Source: Actinomyces sp. HMSC035G02 (lineage in GTDB: Bacteria > Actinomycetota > Actinomycetes > Actinomycetales > Actinomycetaceae). From it: a DNA stretch of 53,368 bases. The position numbers and the translations under genes were made by a program. Below, piece after piece: positions 26,563-36,200 of this stretch (its first letter is position 1; each line of letters starts with the position of its first letter). Under the pieces are notes generated by a model, which was not told the DNA's origin, did no database searches, and saw only the letters and a program-made list of their open reading frames with translations. The stretch lies in assembly GCA_001838165.1 (NCBI GenBank), contig KV835891.1:1-53368 (forward strand), in the 5' to 3' direction.

Positions 26563-27777
26563 ATGAGTCATCTGATGACACGTCTGGCGTGGCGCTGCTC
26601 GGGTGTGGCGGTAGCGGGTTCGCTCGCCGTCGCGGCGCTCGTTGTTCCTGCGGCTCCGGCTTCGGCGGCGCGAATTCCGATCACGGCGGACGAGCAGGAC
26701 TACTACTCGTACTACCACCTGGGGCAGCTGCGCGACGCCGGATTGACGGGCGAGGGTGTGACGATCGGGCTGATCGACGGCCCGGTGAACTGGAAGATCC
26801 CGGAGCTGCAAGGTGCGGATATGCAGTACATGAGCCGCTGCGATGTGGAGTCGAGCGACGACAGCTGGGAGCACGGCACGGTGATCGCCCAGGTAATGGT
26901 GGCCCCGGAGTTCGGGATCGCCCCGAAGGCGACGCTCAATCGCTATACGGCGTCGCTGATCGGCGATACGGCGTCGGATAATTGCGCGATCGGCGGGGGG
27001 CCGCGTGGGTATTCGGACACGTCTGTGTTGATTGAGCTGGCGCTCAACGACGGCGTGGATGTCGTGTCGATTTCCTCGACGTACAGCGCGGACAGTGAGA
27101 GTATGCGCTGGGCTCTGGCCCGCGCGATCACGCAGAAGGTGCCGATCGTGGTGTCGATGGGCAACGAGTCGGAGTACAATCCGCCGAAGTCTCTGGCGCG
27201 TATGACGGGCGTGGTGGGCGTGGCGTCGGTGGAGCCTAACGGGGAGTTGACTTCGTACTCCAACTATGGGGACTACGTGTCGACGGCGTCGGTGTCTCGT
27301 CCGTACGCGCGTTCGGGTGCGACGTGGGAGAAGGGGTACTGGCAGGGCACGTCTTTCGCGTCTCCGACGGTTGCGTCATTCCTGGCGTTGACGATGCAGC
27401 GCTGGCCTGATGCGACGGGTAATCAGGTTATGCAGGACTTGGCTCGCACGGGGATCGGCGGCAACGGCGGCTACTGGAACCCGTACACGGGGTACGGGGC
27501 GGTGGATCCGTACGTGCTGCTGACGACGAATCCGACCCAGTTCCCGGACGAGAACCCGTTCTTGAATAAGGGCTACGAGTCCATTCCGACCCGCCAGGAC
27601 ATCGCGGACTACGCGGACGGCCTGGTGGATCCGAGGCGCATCAACGCTGATGATTCATACCAGTATCGGGGCTTCGACGAGCATCTCACCCTGAGCCGCG
27701 AGCACGGCTACCCGACGCACCTGGGGACCAGCCCGCGATTCCACGCGAGCAATGCGAGCAACGCGAAGAAGAAGTAA
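26563..27777 (+). CDS. Secreted subtilisin-like protein 1 (S8)
   Basis: A 404-residue S8-fold protein with a Sec signal peptide (cleavage near ASA-A at 34-36) and no C-terminal membrane helix. Catalytic residues are Asp72 in GLIDGPVN, His104 in WEHGT, Asn of the oxyanion hole in SMGNESE, and Ser264 in GTSFASP. The Asp motif is DGP instead of the family's DTG/DSG. Cys93 and a second Cys in DNCAIGG could form a disulfide shared by all six paralogues. The C-terminal module has QFPDENP, YQYRGFDE and HLGTSPRFH. A prodomain is absent. It starts 20 bp after the kinase with AAAGGA upstream, so it probably belongs to that operon. Activity and substrate are unknown. Confidence 0.85.
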   Translation: MSHLMTRLAWRCSGVAVAGSLAVAALVVPAAPASAARIPITADEQDYYSYYHLGQLRDAGLTGEGVTIGLIDGPVNWKIPELQGADMQYMSRCDVESSDDSWEHGTVIAQVMVAPEFGIAPKATLNRYTASLIGDTASDNCAIGGGPRGYSDTSVLIELALNDGVDVVSISSTYSADSESMRWALARAITQKVPIVVSMGNESEYNPPKSLARMTGVVGVASVEPNGELTSYSNYGDYVSTASVSRPYARSGATWEKGYWQGTSFASPTVASFLALTMQRWPDATGNQVMQDLARTGIGGNGGYWNPYTGYGAVDPYVLLTTNPTQFPDENPFLNKGYESIPTRQDIADYADGLVDPRRINADDSYQYRGFDEHLTLSREHGYPTHLGTSPRFHASNASNAKKK

Positions 27778-27788
27778 CGCGTAGGGGA

Positions 27789-27834
27789 GCGCCCCTGTCA
27801 TCCACGCGCAGTTCACGGTGGGTGGCAGGGGCGC
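27789..27834. terminator. Bidirectional terminator between convergent subtilases
   Basis: A 17-nt stem (27789-27805 with 27818-27834) pairs with only two G-U wobbles and a 12-nt loop. It lies between the stops of the plus-strand subtilase 1 and the minus-strand subtilase 2. CTCGTT follows on the plus side. Confidence 0.7.
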
Positions 27835-27857
27835 CTCGTTGTGTCGGGTGGCCGAGG

Positions 27858-29096
27858 CTACTTCCGGTGGTAGCGGGGGCTCGTTCCCAGGTGGAGCGGT
27901 GTTTTGAGGTCGGACAGGTACAGGACGACCTGATCGTCGGCACCTCGGTACACGTAGGAATCGGGGACCTGTCTGTTGGTAGTCGGATCGATCAGTCCGT
28001 CGGCGTAGTCGGCTACCTCATCAGCCGTGGGTTCGGAACCACCCGGTTTGTTGAGGATCGGGTTCTCGTCCGGGTACTGCGAGGGATCGTCGTTCACTAG
28101 GGAGCCTAAGGCAGCAGCCCCGTATCCGGTCTTGTCATTCCATGTGTGGTCCGGGTTTAATCCAGAGTGGACGAGTGACTGGAGGATCTGGTTGGTGGTG
28201 GCGTCGGGCCACTTCTGGCGTGCCAGTGCGAGCATGCCGGCGACCAAGGGGGTGGAATACGAGGTGCCATCCACCGTCACTGGCTCGTTCGTGTTCGCAT
28301 CAAGGGTGTTCACAGGGCCTCCGACTGCCGCCGTGACAACGCCGTTTCCCCAGGAGGAGTAGGACGCGAACGTGCCGTCGGTGTTAATGGCGGTGACGCC
28401 AACGACGCCCGACCACCGACCCAGGTGGCTACGGTTTTCGTCCGTCGCTCCGTTACCGGAGGAGGAGACAATGATGACACCCTTGCTGATCGCGTTGGCG
28501 ATGGCCCACTTGATCTCCGAACCGTGCTCGGAGTTACTCAAAGAGATGGAGATGATCTGGGCTCCATCATCGACGGCTTGATTGATCAGCTTGTCGATGC
28601 TATCGGTTGTGTCAGCCCCCCTGACGCACGTACCACCGGGTTGCGTATCTGATGACGTAATCTGGTAGGTGTACAGCGTCGCATCGGGAGCGACGCCCGT
28701 GTAGGGAGATACCAGCAACGTCGCCATGTCGGTTGCGTGGCGTACGCCGTCAGGGGAGTCGTTGACGGTGCACCGGCTCTTGTCGACGATGTTGGCACCG
28801 GCCAGCTCGGGGGCACTGGTGTCCACGGGGCCGTCAAAGAGGGCGATGGTCACGCCCTTACCCGTATAGCCCTTCTCGCGTGCTGAGTCCAGGTGGTAGT
28901 AGGAGAAATACTCCTGGGTGGTGATCGGGTCCGCCGCGTGCGCGGGGGCCGGAGCCATGGTGAGGGCACCGACGGCCAGCGCGAGTGCGGAGGCAGCGGT
29001 GGTCAGGGCGCGCGCGGCGCGCCCCGCCCTCCCCACAAAAGCGAAGGGAGAACGGGGCGCGGGCTGCGCGCTTGGTCGCGCGAGTGTCATGGTCAC
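27858..29096 (-). CDS. Secreted subtilisin-like protein 2 (S8)
   Basis: 412 residues, last gene of the minus-strand eccC operon. It has an Arg/Ala-rich signal peptide ending PAHAA (about 51-55). Catalytic residues are Asp88 (ALFDGPVD), His120 (RHATDMA, Gly after His replaced by Ala), oxyanion Asn (SSGNGAT) and Ser279 (GTSYSTP). Cys109 and the Cys of GTCVRG form the conserved pair. The C-terminal module has QYPDENPILNK, YVYRGADD and HLGTSPRYHRK. GTG 29096 overlaps the previous stop (GTGA); ATG 29090 is an alternative. The first and last stretches are nearly identical in DNA to subtilase 3, while the middle differs, suggesting duplication with recombination. Confidence 0.85.
   Translation of the reverse strand: MTMTLARPSAQPAPRSPFAFVGRAGRAARALTTAASALALAVGALTMAPAPAHAADPITTQEYFSYYHLDSAREKGYTGKGVTIALFDGPVDTSAPELAGANIVDKSRCTVNDSPDGVRHATDMATLLVSPYTGVAPDATLYTYQITSSDTQPGGTCVRGADTTDSIDKLINQAVDDGAQIISISLSNSEHGSEIKWAIANAISKGVIIVSSSGNGATDENRSHLGRWSGVVGVTAINTDGTFASYSSWGNGVVTAAVGGPVNTLDANTNEPVTVDGTSYSTPLVAGMLALARQKWPDATTNQILQSLVHSGLNPDHTWNDKTGYGAAALGSLVNDDPSQYPDENPILNKPGGSEPTADEVADYADGLIDPTTNRQVPDSYVYRGADDQVVLYLSDLKTPLHLGTSPRYHRK
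27861..27929. repeat. 69-bp direct repeat, copy A (3' end of subtilase 2)
   Basis: Identical to 29096-29164 except for one base. It encodes the shared C-terminal tail of subtilases 2 and 3, including HLGTSPRYHRK. Confidence 0.8.
28921..29062. repeat. 142-bp direct repeat, copy A (5' end of subtilase 2)
   Basis: Matches 30156-30297 with about seven mismatches. It encodes the shared signal-peptide region of subtilases 2 and 3, pointing to recent duplication or gene conversion of the ends. Confidence 0.75.
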
Positions 29097-30316
29097 TTCC
29101 GGTGGTAGCGGGGGCTCGTTCCCAGGTGGAGCGGTGTTTTGAGGTCGGACTGGTACAGGACGACGGTATCGTCGACACCTCTGTACGTATAGGAATCAGG
29201 GATCCCGCGGTGGAGCGCGGGACTAATGAGACCATCCACGTAGTCGGCTACCTCGTCAGCAGTGGGTTCGGAACCACCCGGTTTGTTGAGGATCGGGTTC
29301 TCGTCCGGGTACTGCGAGGGATCGTCGATGACGAGTCCGCCACCGTCAATGGCTCCGTACCCGGTGTACTGATTCCACTCGTGGTTGGGGTTCAGACCGG
29401 TGTGGACCAGGGACTGGAGGATCTGGTTGGGGGTGGCGTCGGGCCACTTCTGACGCGCCAGGGCCAGCATGCCGGCGACGAGAGCGGCCGACACGGAGGT
29501 ACCTCGTGTGGTGATGGGCTGATTCGTAATTTCGTCGCGTGTATTGAAAGGACCGCCCACAGCCGCCGTCACAACGCCGTTGCCCCAGGAGGAGTACGAC
29601 GCGAAGGTACCGTCCGTGTTGATGGCGGTGACACCAACAACGCCAGACCATTTACCCAAGTGACTGTTGTTTTCGTCGTCTGACGTGTTGCCGGCTGAAG
29701 CAACAATGATGACACCGCGCGCAATTGCGTTGGTGATAGCCCACTTGACGTCATCACCCAGGTGTCCTGTTCCTTGGGAGAGGGAAATGATCTGAGCGCC
29801 ATCTTCGACGGCTTGGTTGATCAGCGTGCCGAAGTCGTCAAGCTTCTTGCCGTTAACCTTGCAAGTGCCCTCCGACACAGAATCGTCATTCGACACCTGA
29901 TAGCTGTGTAGCGTAGCCTCAGGCGCCACACCGGTGTACGGGGAAACCAGGATAGTCGCCATGTCGGTGCCGTGACGTGCATTTCCCGGGGAATCCTCGA
30001 TGGTGCAGCGGCTCTTGTCGGTGATGTTGGCACCGGCCAGCTCGGGGGCACTGGTGTCCACGGGGCCATCGATGAGGGCGATGGTGATGCCTTTGCCGGT
30101 GTAGCCCTTCTCATGAGCTGCGTCGAAGCCGTAGTAGGAGAAGTATTCCTGTGTGGTGATGGGGTCTGCCGCGTGCGCGGGGGCCGGGGCCACGGTGAGG
30201 GCTCCGACGGCCAGTGCGAGTGCGGAGGCAGCGGTGGTCAGGGCGCGCGCGGCGCGCCCCGCCCTCCCCACAAAACCGAAGGGAGAACGGGGCGCGGCGT
30301 TGGAATGAGTGCTCAC
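29093..30316 (-). CDS. Secreted subtilisin-like protein 3 (S8)
   Basis: 407 residues from GTG 30316, whose GTGA overlaps the stop of the upstream PPE-like gene; ATG 30334 is also open but less likely. The signal peptide ends PAHAA (about 46-50). Catalytic residues are Asp83 (LIDGPVD), His115 (RHGTDMA), Asn210 (SAGNTSD) and Ser274 (GTSVSAAL, where the usual Pro after the Ser motif is Ala). The Cys pair is SRCTIED and GTCKVN. The C-terminal module has QYPDENPILNK, YTYRGVDD and HLGTSPRYHRK. It is the sister of subtilase 2, sharing near-identical DNA at both ends. Located four genes downstream of eccC on the same strand. Confidence 0.85.
   Translation of the reverse strand: MSTHSNAAPRSPFGFVGRAGRAARALTTAASALALAVGALTVAPAPAHAADPITTQEYFSYYGFDAAHEKGYTGKGITIALIDGPVDTSAPELAGANITDKSRCTIEDSPGNARHGTDMATILVSPYTGVAPEATLHSYQVSNDDSVSEGTCKVNGKKLDDFGTLINQAVEDGAQIISLSQGTGHLGDDVKWAITNAIARGVIIVASAGNTSDDENNSHLGKWSGVVGVTAINTDGTFASYSSWGNGVVTAAVGGPFNTRDEITNQPITTRGTSVSAALVAGMLALARQKWPDATPNQILQSLVHTGLNPNHEWNQYTGYGAIDGGGLVIDDPSQYPDENPILNKPGGSEPTADEVADYVDGLISPALHRGIPDSYTYRGVDDTVVLYQSDLKTPLHLGTSPRYHRK
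29096..29164. repeat. 69-bp direct repeat, copy B (3' end of subtilase 3)
   Basis: Second copy of the repeat at 27861-27929, one mismatch. Confidence 0.8.
30156..30297. repeat. 142-bp direct repeat, copy B (5' end of subtilase 3)
   Basis: Second copy of the repeat at 28921-29062, about seven mismatches. Confidence 0.75.
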
Positions 30317-32010
30317 CACTGGCGCGGGTCCCATCCGTCGTCCATGCGCTTTGCCGGCGCGATGTCCTTGTCGGTGCCGGAGGTCTGCGACAGGGGATTT
30401 ACGTAGCCTGCGGGCAGCTCGTCCTCGTCGTCGTCGAACTTGAAGGCCACGTACCGGTTCTTACGGCCCTTCTTGTCGTCCTTGCCTGCGCCAGCACCAG
30501 CACCCGCTCCGGAACCCATGAAGCCGCCGCTCGTCGTTCCGCCCTTGCCAGCGGCACCGGCCGCACCGGCAGCTCCGCCGCCGTTCGCGCCCGTGGTGCC
30601 CGTGACACCGGAGGAACCGGCAGCGCCGTTCGCGCCGCCAGCGCCGGCTGCGCTCGCGGAGCCAGCGGGGGGAGTGTAGGAGCCGAAGCCGGAACCCGAG
30701 TAGGAGCCGACTTTGAGGCCGGCCGCGCCCGAAGCGCGCAGACCGTTGACCGAGCCGGTCACGCCGCGCATGCCCGCGGCGCCCATGCGACCGGCACCGG
30801 ACAGGCCGCTGGCAGAGCCGGAACCGCCGAGGCCGTTCGCGCCGGCTCCGGCGCCGCCGAAGCGGCCGAGGCCGTTCGCGCCGGCTCCGGTGCCGCCGAA
30901 GCGGCCGAAGACGCTGGATCCGCCGAAGGCGCCGGACCCGCCGAAGCTGCCCGAGCCCATCCGGGCTGCGCCGCGCAGGCCGAGCGCGCCGGCACCGAGG
31001 ACACCCGCGCCGCCGAGGCGGCCTGCTGTGGCGGAGTCGGAGGCCGCGCCACCGTTGAGGCGCCACAGCGGGTGATCCACGTCGGCCGGAGGGGCGGGGG
31101 TGTGCCCGCCGACGACGCCATTGCGGTACGCCGTGCCGTTCACAGCGGTGTGGAGCAGGTCCGTGCCCATGAGCTCCTGGGGATCCGTGATCGGGTTCGT
31201 GCGCGACCCGGTCTCACCGTAGGCGGGTTCCTGGGTCGGGATAGCTCCCGACGCGACCGTCCGGTTCTGGGCAGCAGCGGCGTCGGCCTCACTCCACCAC
31301 GGTTGGGCGAAACCGCCTGGGTAGGTGCCGGACGAAGGGTTGCGGCCGGAAGAACGGCCAAACGAATGCGAGGCGCTGTCTGCCCATTGCTGCGTACGGT
31401 CGACCACATCCTGACCGCGATTTTCCTTGTCGGTCTCTGCGGCCTGAGCGTCGGCGCTGTCTTTAATTCCTTGCATGTGGCTACTCAGATCCCCCGTCAA
31501 CGAGTTTACTCGCTCCAGGATGCGCGTCGCCGCCGCCTCGCGCTGGGCGTTGGCCTGAGCCTCGACCGCCTCCACGTAGGCGGCGCCGGTCGTGAAGCGC
31601 TTGCCCAACACAGAAACGCCGCCTCCGGGGGAGGAGCTACGAACCATAACGACGGGGTCGTCGCGCATTGCCTCAGTCGCAGAGTCCAGAAGCGTCGGGG
31701 ACAGGAGGTTAGCCTCGTGGAGCGCCGACGCCATCGCCAAACGACCAGCTTGGTAGGTGTTGTGACCGCTTCGGTAGATGTCCGCGTGTGCGTTGATACG
31801 CTGAATCGCTCTGTCCACCCACGCGTTCATGGCCTCAGCTGTTTTCCCTTCGAAACCCTGGGAATCGCGGTACTGCTTAAGTCGTTCAACGGCCTCATTA
31901 AGGCCTTTGATCGTTTGCTGATGGTCGGGATCCCACGCGTCCAAGTCGCGGTTGGCTTTTGCGGCTTCCATGAAGACCTTCAGGCGCTCGTACATCGGCG
32001 ATGACACCAT
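30313..32010 (-). CDS. PPE/WXG-like T7SS-associated protein with Gly-rich region
   Basis: 565 residues, not assignable to a named family. Residues 1-200 are mainly helical with few prolines, resembling a long WXG100/PPE-type helical domain (MYERLKVFMEAAKANRD, later MQGIKDSADAQAAETDKE). A polar linker contains TYPGGFAQPWWSE. Residues about 325-505 are very rich in Gly, Ala and Ser. The end is acidic then tryptophan-tipped (FKFDDDEDELPAGY, final DDGWDPRQW), which looks like a conserved binding tail. The ATG has AAGGGGA upstream. Position within the eccC operon suggests a secreted substrate or a secretion-linked chaperone; this is inference. No canonical YxxxD motif was found. Confidence 0.7.
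   Translation of the reverse strand: MVSSPMYERLKVFMEAAKANRDLDAWDPDHQQTIKGLNEAVERLKQYRDSQGFEGKTAEAMNAWVDRAIQRINAHADIYRSGHNTYQAGRLAMASALHEANLLSPTLLDSATEAMRDDPVVMVRSSSPGGGVSVLGKRFTTGAAYVEAVEAQANAQREAAATRILERVNSLTGDLSSHMQGIKDSADAQAAETDKENRGQDVVDRTQQWADSASHSFGRSSGRNPSSGTYPGGFAQPWWSEADAAAAQNRTVASGAIPTQEPAYGETGSRTNPITDPQELMGTDLLHTAVNGTAYRNGVVGGHTPAPPADVDHPLWRLNGGAASDSATAGRLGGAGVLGAGALGLRGAARMGSGSFGGSGAFGGSSVFGRFGGTGAGANGLGRFGGAGAGANGLGGSGSASGLSGAGRMGAAGMRGVTGSVNGLRASGAAGLKVGSYSGSGFGSYTPPAGSASAAGAGGANGAAGSSGVTGTTGANGGGAAGAAGAAGKGGTTSGGFMGSGAGAGAGAGKDDKKGRKNRYVAFKFDDDEDELPAGYVNPLSQTSGTDKDIAPAKRMDDGWDPRQW
30830..30907. repeat. 39-bp tandem repeat, two copies
   Basis: Two adjacent 39-bp units (30830-30868 and 30869-30907) differ at one base. 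They lie in frame in the Gly-rich region of the PPE-like gene and encode a GRFGGxGAGANGL unit, so copy number could vary without frameshift. Confidence 0.75.
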
Positions 32011-32036
32011 GATTAAATCCCCTTCTTTCTAAAAGC

Positions 32037-32567
32037 TCAGTATTTACGAGGGCCGGGCGTTGTGGTTGGTGCCGAGCCGCCGGATGTCGTGGAGGGCGTC
32101 GATCCACCCGCCGTCGAAGAAGACGGTGTGCTTTGGGCGTGCGGAATAGCACCGGCGACACCGAGTCTTTGAAGAAGTCGGTCGACCTTGTGCTGCGCGA
32201 CTTTGAGCTCAACGGCAGCATCGGATTTGTCGACCTTAGCCAGGGCTTCCCGAATCTTGTCGAGCTGCAGCTTGTTATCCTGTTCCGTCCCGGTGAAGCT
32301 CTCCAGGGCAGCGTTGATCTCAGCCTCGAAGGTGGTGATGAGGATTGCTTCCTTTGCGAGGATATCCGATATCGCGTTGAACAGTTCGGCAGAGGTGTCG
32401 CCCATGGAGCTGGGGCCAGTTTCCTGCCCCCAGAACATGGACTTCTGAGCGGCGCCCAGGGACGACGACCCCTGAGCGGACGAAGTAATGGCGTCGCCAC
32501 CCTCCACCACGTGAGTGGCTGCCGCTGCCTGCTGGTCGCCGTGAACGGAAACGGAATCTCCGGCCAT
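32037..32567 (-). CDS. Small helical EspC-like protein of the T7SS operon
   Basis: 176 residues. The N-terminal 105 residues look helical and resemble the EspC/WXG100-sized secretion partners (VSVHGDQQAAAATHVV, then KSMFWGQE with a Trp-Gly, then LDKIREALAKVDK). The last 40 residues are Ser/Thr/Pro/Gly-rich and probably unfolded. There is no signal peptide. ATG 32567 has a very good AAGGAG 7 nt upstream; the open frame to 32696 is rejected. It is immediately upstream of the PPE-like gene (26 bp), the spacing seen for paired PE/PPE or Esp partners, so the two products may form a dimer. Family assignment is tentative. Confidence 0.65.
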   Translation of the reverse strand: MAGDSVSVHGDQQAAAATHVVEGGDAITSSAQGSSSLGAAQKSMFWGQETGPSSMGDTSAELFNAISDILAKEAILITTFEAEINAALESFTGTEQDNKLQLDKIREALAKVDKSDAAVELKVAQHKVDRLLQRLGVAGAIPHAQSTPSSSTAGGSTPSTTSGGSAPTTTPGPRKY

Positions 32568-32623
32568 TTGTAGCTCCTTAAAATTGATGGAAGATGAAAA
32601 AGCGCTGCTATGCGCCCGGTTGC

Positions 32624-33166
32624 TTACTTGGCGACCTTGAAGCGGCGGACCAGCGGCTGGTCGGGCTGGTCGGGGCCATCGATCTTCAGGGTCCACACGT
32701 AGGTCAGGTCAGAGCCCGAGCCCTCCACGTCCACGGTCCAGGACGAGTAGTACTCACAGTTCTGCTCCACGCACAGGTCGTAGGTGTCATTGCCCAGTCG
32801 CCAAAAGTCGGTGGCCGACATCATCTGGTACACCGTGTCGTTCTTGTTAACCACGGTCTGGCCCTTGGGATCCAGCTTGAACTGTTGGGAAGAAATCAGG
32901 CTGGGCTCCACGCCCACCAGCTGCGCGCCAACCATGTTGTTCAAGGCGATGGCCTTGTCGGCAATCTGCTTCTTCTGGTCGCCCGACGCGGACTGCATCT
33001 GCTGCACCAGCTGCTGCTTCTGGCCCTGAGGAATGTTGGGCAGCTTGCTGATATCGGTGGACTTAGACCCACCCCCACCATGGGGGGAGCAACCCGACAG
33101 CGCGACGGCAGCGAGCAGCAGGGACGAGGTGGCCGCACATGCGCGACGGGACACGAGAGAGGACAT
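32624..33166 (-). CDS. Lipoprotein in T7SS operon
   Basis: 180 residues with a classic lipoprotein signal: basic start, hydrophobic core and lipobox LSGC with the lipidated Cys at 26. The mature part has a Gly/Ser linker, a Gln/Lys-rich helical segment (IPQGQKQQLVQQMQSASG), then a beta-rich C-terminal half with two Cys residues (YDLCVEQNCEYY) that could pair. No known family is recognised. ATG with AGGAG 8 nt upstream; 65 bp downstream of eccC in the same operon. It may be an extracytoplasmic assembly factor or a replacement for a missing Ecc component; this is speculation from position. Confidence 0.75.
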   Translation of the reverse strand: MSSLVSRRACAATSSLLLAAVALSGCSPHGGGGSKSTDISKLPNIPQGQKQQLVQQMQSASGDQKKQIADKAIALNNMVGAQLVGVEPSLISSQQFKLDPKGQTVVNKNDTVYQMMSATDFWRLGNDTYDLCVEQNCEYYSSWTVDVEGSGSDLTYVWTLKIDGPDQPDQPLVRRFKVAK

Positions 33167-33231
33167 ATTTTTCTCCTACTTTCAGACTGGTCAATCATAT
33201 GCGATGAACGGGTCGCCGTGTCAATAAACGG

Positions 33232-36200
33232 TCAGATTGATGCGGGTGGGGTGTTCGCCAGCTGGGCAGCGACCACGCCGAGCTCACGGTGGACGACCTG
33301 CGCGCGGCCCGGAACGGCGCGCTTGGGCTTGACACCGTTGATGATCGCGCCCTCGCTGGGGTTGCCCGACAGGAGGATGCCGGTGACCGCCAGGTCGTTC
33401 ATCATCTGCAGGACCTTCTCGTAGGCCGCACGCGACGCGCCACCCATACGGCGGGTGATGATCACGTGCAGGCCGATGTCGGCGGCCTGCGGCAGCAGGT
33501 CGATGAGCTCCATGAGCGGGTTGCCCGACGTCGTCGCAACCAGGTCGTAGTCGTCGACCAGGATCCACACCTCGGGGCCCGACCACCAGCTGCGGTCGCG
33601 AATCTGCTCGGGAGTCACGTCCGAACCCGGCAGACGCGTGCGCAGGAAGCCTGCGAGATCGCGCATCTGCTTCATCGCCTCGGCGTGGTTCGTCAGGTAG
33701 CGAAGCTGGTAGTCCTGCGGAACCGCGCCCATGAGCGTGCGGCGCATGTCGATTGTCAGGATCTTCGCCTCGCCCGGCGAGTACAGGCGTGTGACCTCGG
33801 AAATGATCGAGCGCAGGAACGTCGTCTTGCCCGTCCGACCGTCGCCGAAGAGGTACAGGTGCGACTCCGCGCGCGTGTTGAACACGAGCGGTCCCAGGCG
33901 AGACTCCTCGACGCCCAGGATCATGTCGCCACCGCCGCGCGGCAGGATCTGAGGATCCGGCACCTGCGCGAGAATCTCGGCGACCGTGACATTCTCGGGC
34001 AGCAGGCGCAGCTTTGGGCCCTCACCGTGGACCAGCGACTCGCGGATCTTTGCGACCGTGCGCGCAACACCCTGCGACACGGTCGACGGATCCGGATCGT
34101 CGTCTGCGCGCGGCAGGCCGATCATCATTTCGTGGCCCACCATGTCGATGCCTCGACCCGGGCGGCCCTTCGGAATACGGGCGGCACCCTCGCGGTTGAC
34201 GATCGACTCCTTCGGGTTCGCCGTGTGCAGCTCCAGGCGCGAACCGAAGATGTCCTGCGCCTCCGAACGGATGTCCATCCAGCGGGCGGCCGACACGATG
34301 AGGTGAACGCCCAGCGACAGGCCTCGGCTCATCATCGTCGTCACCGTGCGGTCCAGGCCGTCGAACTCGGAGCGCAGCGCGCCCCAGCCGTCGATGACCA
34401 GGAACACGTCGCCGTAGCCGTCGTCGTAGCGTCCTTCCAGGCGCCCGCGACGGTAGGTGTCCATCGAGTCGATGCCGTTCTGACGGAAGTAGCGCTCACG
34501 GTCGTCCATGATCGCCGCGATCTCGGCGATCATACGCGTGCGCACCTCCTCGGTGTCGCGCGTCGCGATGCCCGCCACGTGCGGGGCGCCCGCGAAGCCC
34601 GCGAAGGTGCCGCCGCCGAAGTCCATGACGTAGAACTGGACTTCCTGGGGCGTGTAGGTCAGCGACAGGGACTGGACGATCGTGCGCAGCGCCGTCGACT
34701 TACCCGTCTGCGGGCCGCCGACCAGAGCGAAGTTACCGCCCGCGCCCGACAGGTCGAGGACGAGGGTCTCGCGACGCTGCTCGAGCGGCAGGTCGACCGT
34801 GCCCAGGGGCACGCGCAGGGTGCCGGACTCGCGCCACGCGCGCGAGACGAAGCCGAGCTCCGGGTCGGGGCGCAGGTCGGGCATGAGGGTCGCGAAGGTA
34901 TCCGGGACCTCCAGCGGCGGCAGCCACACCTGGTGCGCCGGGTAGCCCTTGCCCTTCATCTTCGCCACGGCGATGTCCATCTCGGACATGTCCGCCCAGA
35001 CCTCGTCGCCAGCCAGAACGACTTCCTGGTTCTGGTCGACCTCTTCCTCCTCGCCCAGGTCCTCGCGCGTGATGACGGGAGCGACCGTGAATGGCAGGAT
35101 CTCGATCGGCGCGGTCGGAGCGCCGGCCGTCGAGCCCTCGGAAATCGACGCGAGCGTACGCGCCGGCGGGGGAGCGGCCACGTAGGACGCGCGGAAACGA
35201 ACGAGGCCGTCGCCGCCCGCCTTCAGGTAGCCCGAACCGGGCAGCGGGGGCAGCTTCGCGGCGTCGGGAATACCCAGGACCTCACGAGAGTCGTTCTCCG
35301 TGAAGGTCTTCAGGGCAATGCGGTACGACAGGTGCGACTCCAGGCCGCGCGCCTTACCCAGGTCCATCTTCTGCGAGGCGAGCAGCAGGTGCACGGACAG
35401 GGATCGGCCCAGACGACCGATCATGATGAAGACCTCGCCGAACTCCGGCTTGGCCATCAGCATTTCCGTGAACTCGTCCAGGACGATGAAGAGGGCCGGC
35501 AGCGGCGGGAACTCGTGCTTGCCCGCGAGGCGATCCGCCTCGTAGTCGGACACGTTCGCGTAGTTGCCCGCCTGACGCAGTACCTCCTGGCGGCGCACCA
35601 TCTCGCCCTGCAGGGCGTCCTGCATACGGTCGACCAGGGAGAGCTCCGACTCCAGGTTCGAGATCATGGCCGACACGTGTGGCAGATCTGACATGCCGGC
35701 GAAGGTCGCGCCACCCTTGAAGTCGACGAGAACCAGGTTCAGCTGCTCCGGAGAATGGGTGAGCGCCAGGGCCAGCACGAGGGTACGCAACACCTCGGAC
35801 TTACCCGAACCGGTCGCGCCGATGAGCAGACCGTGCGGACCCATACCCTGCTGGGCGGATTCCTTAATGTCCAGGACCACGGGGCGGCCCTCGGGCGTGA
35901 CGGCGAAGGGGGCGGCGAGGCGCTCGCGGCCTTCGCGGCGTCGCCACTGCTTCTCCGGGTCGAAGTCGCGGATGTCGCCGATGCCGACGAGCTCCATGAG
36001 GTCCATCTGGCGGGCCTCGTCCGAACGGCCCACGGGCGTCTCTGCCTCTTCCAGGTTCTGCTGCGTGGCGAAGGGCGTCATGCGGCGGGCCACGGCCTCG
36101 GCCTGAATGGCGGTGAGGCGGTCGGCGAACGCCTGCTCGGGCAGGGAGTCCATGGTGACCACGTCGACCACGTCCGCGCCCTTGTGATCAGGGCTGGGGT

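Noticed and set aside
33289..35691. 800-residue open frame antisense to eccC
   Set aside because: eccC motifs are clear on the other strand. This translation has antisense-type composition only.
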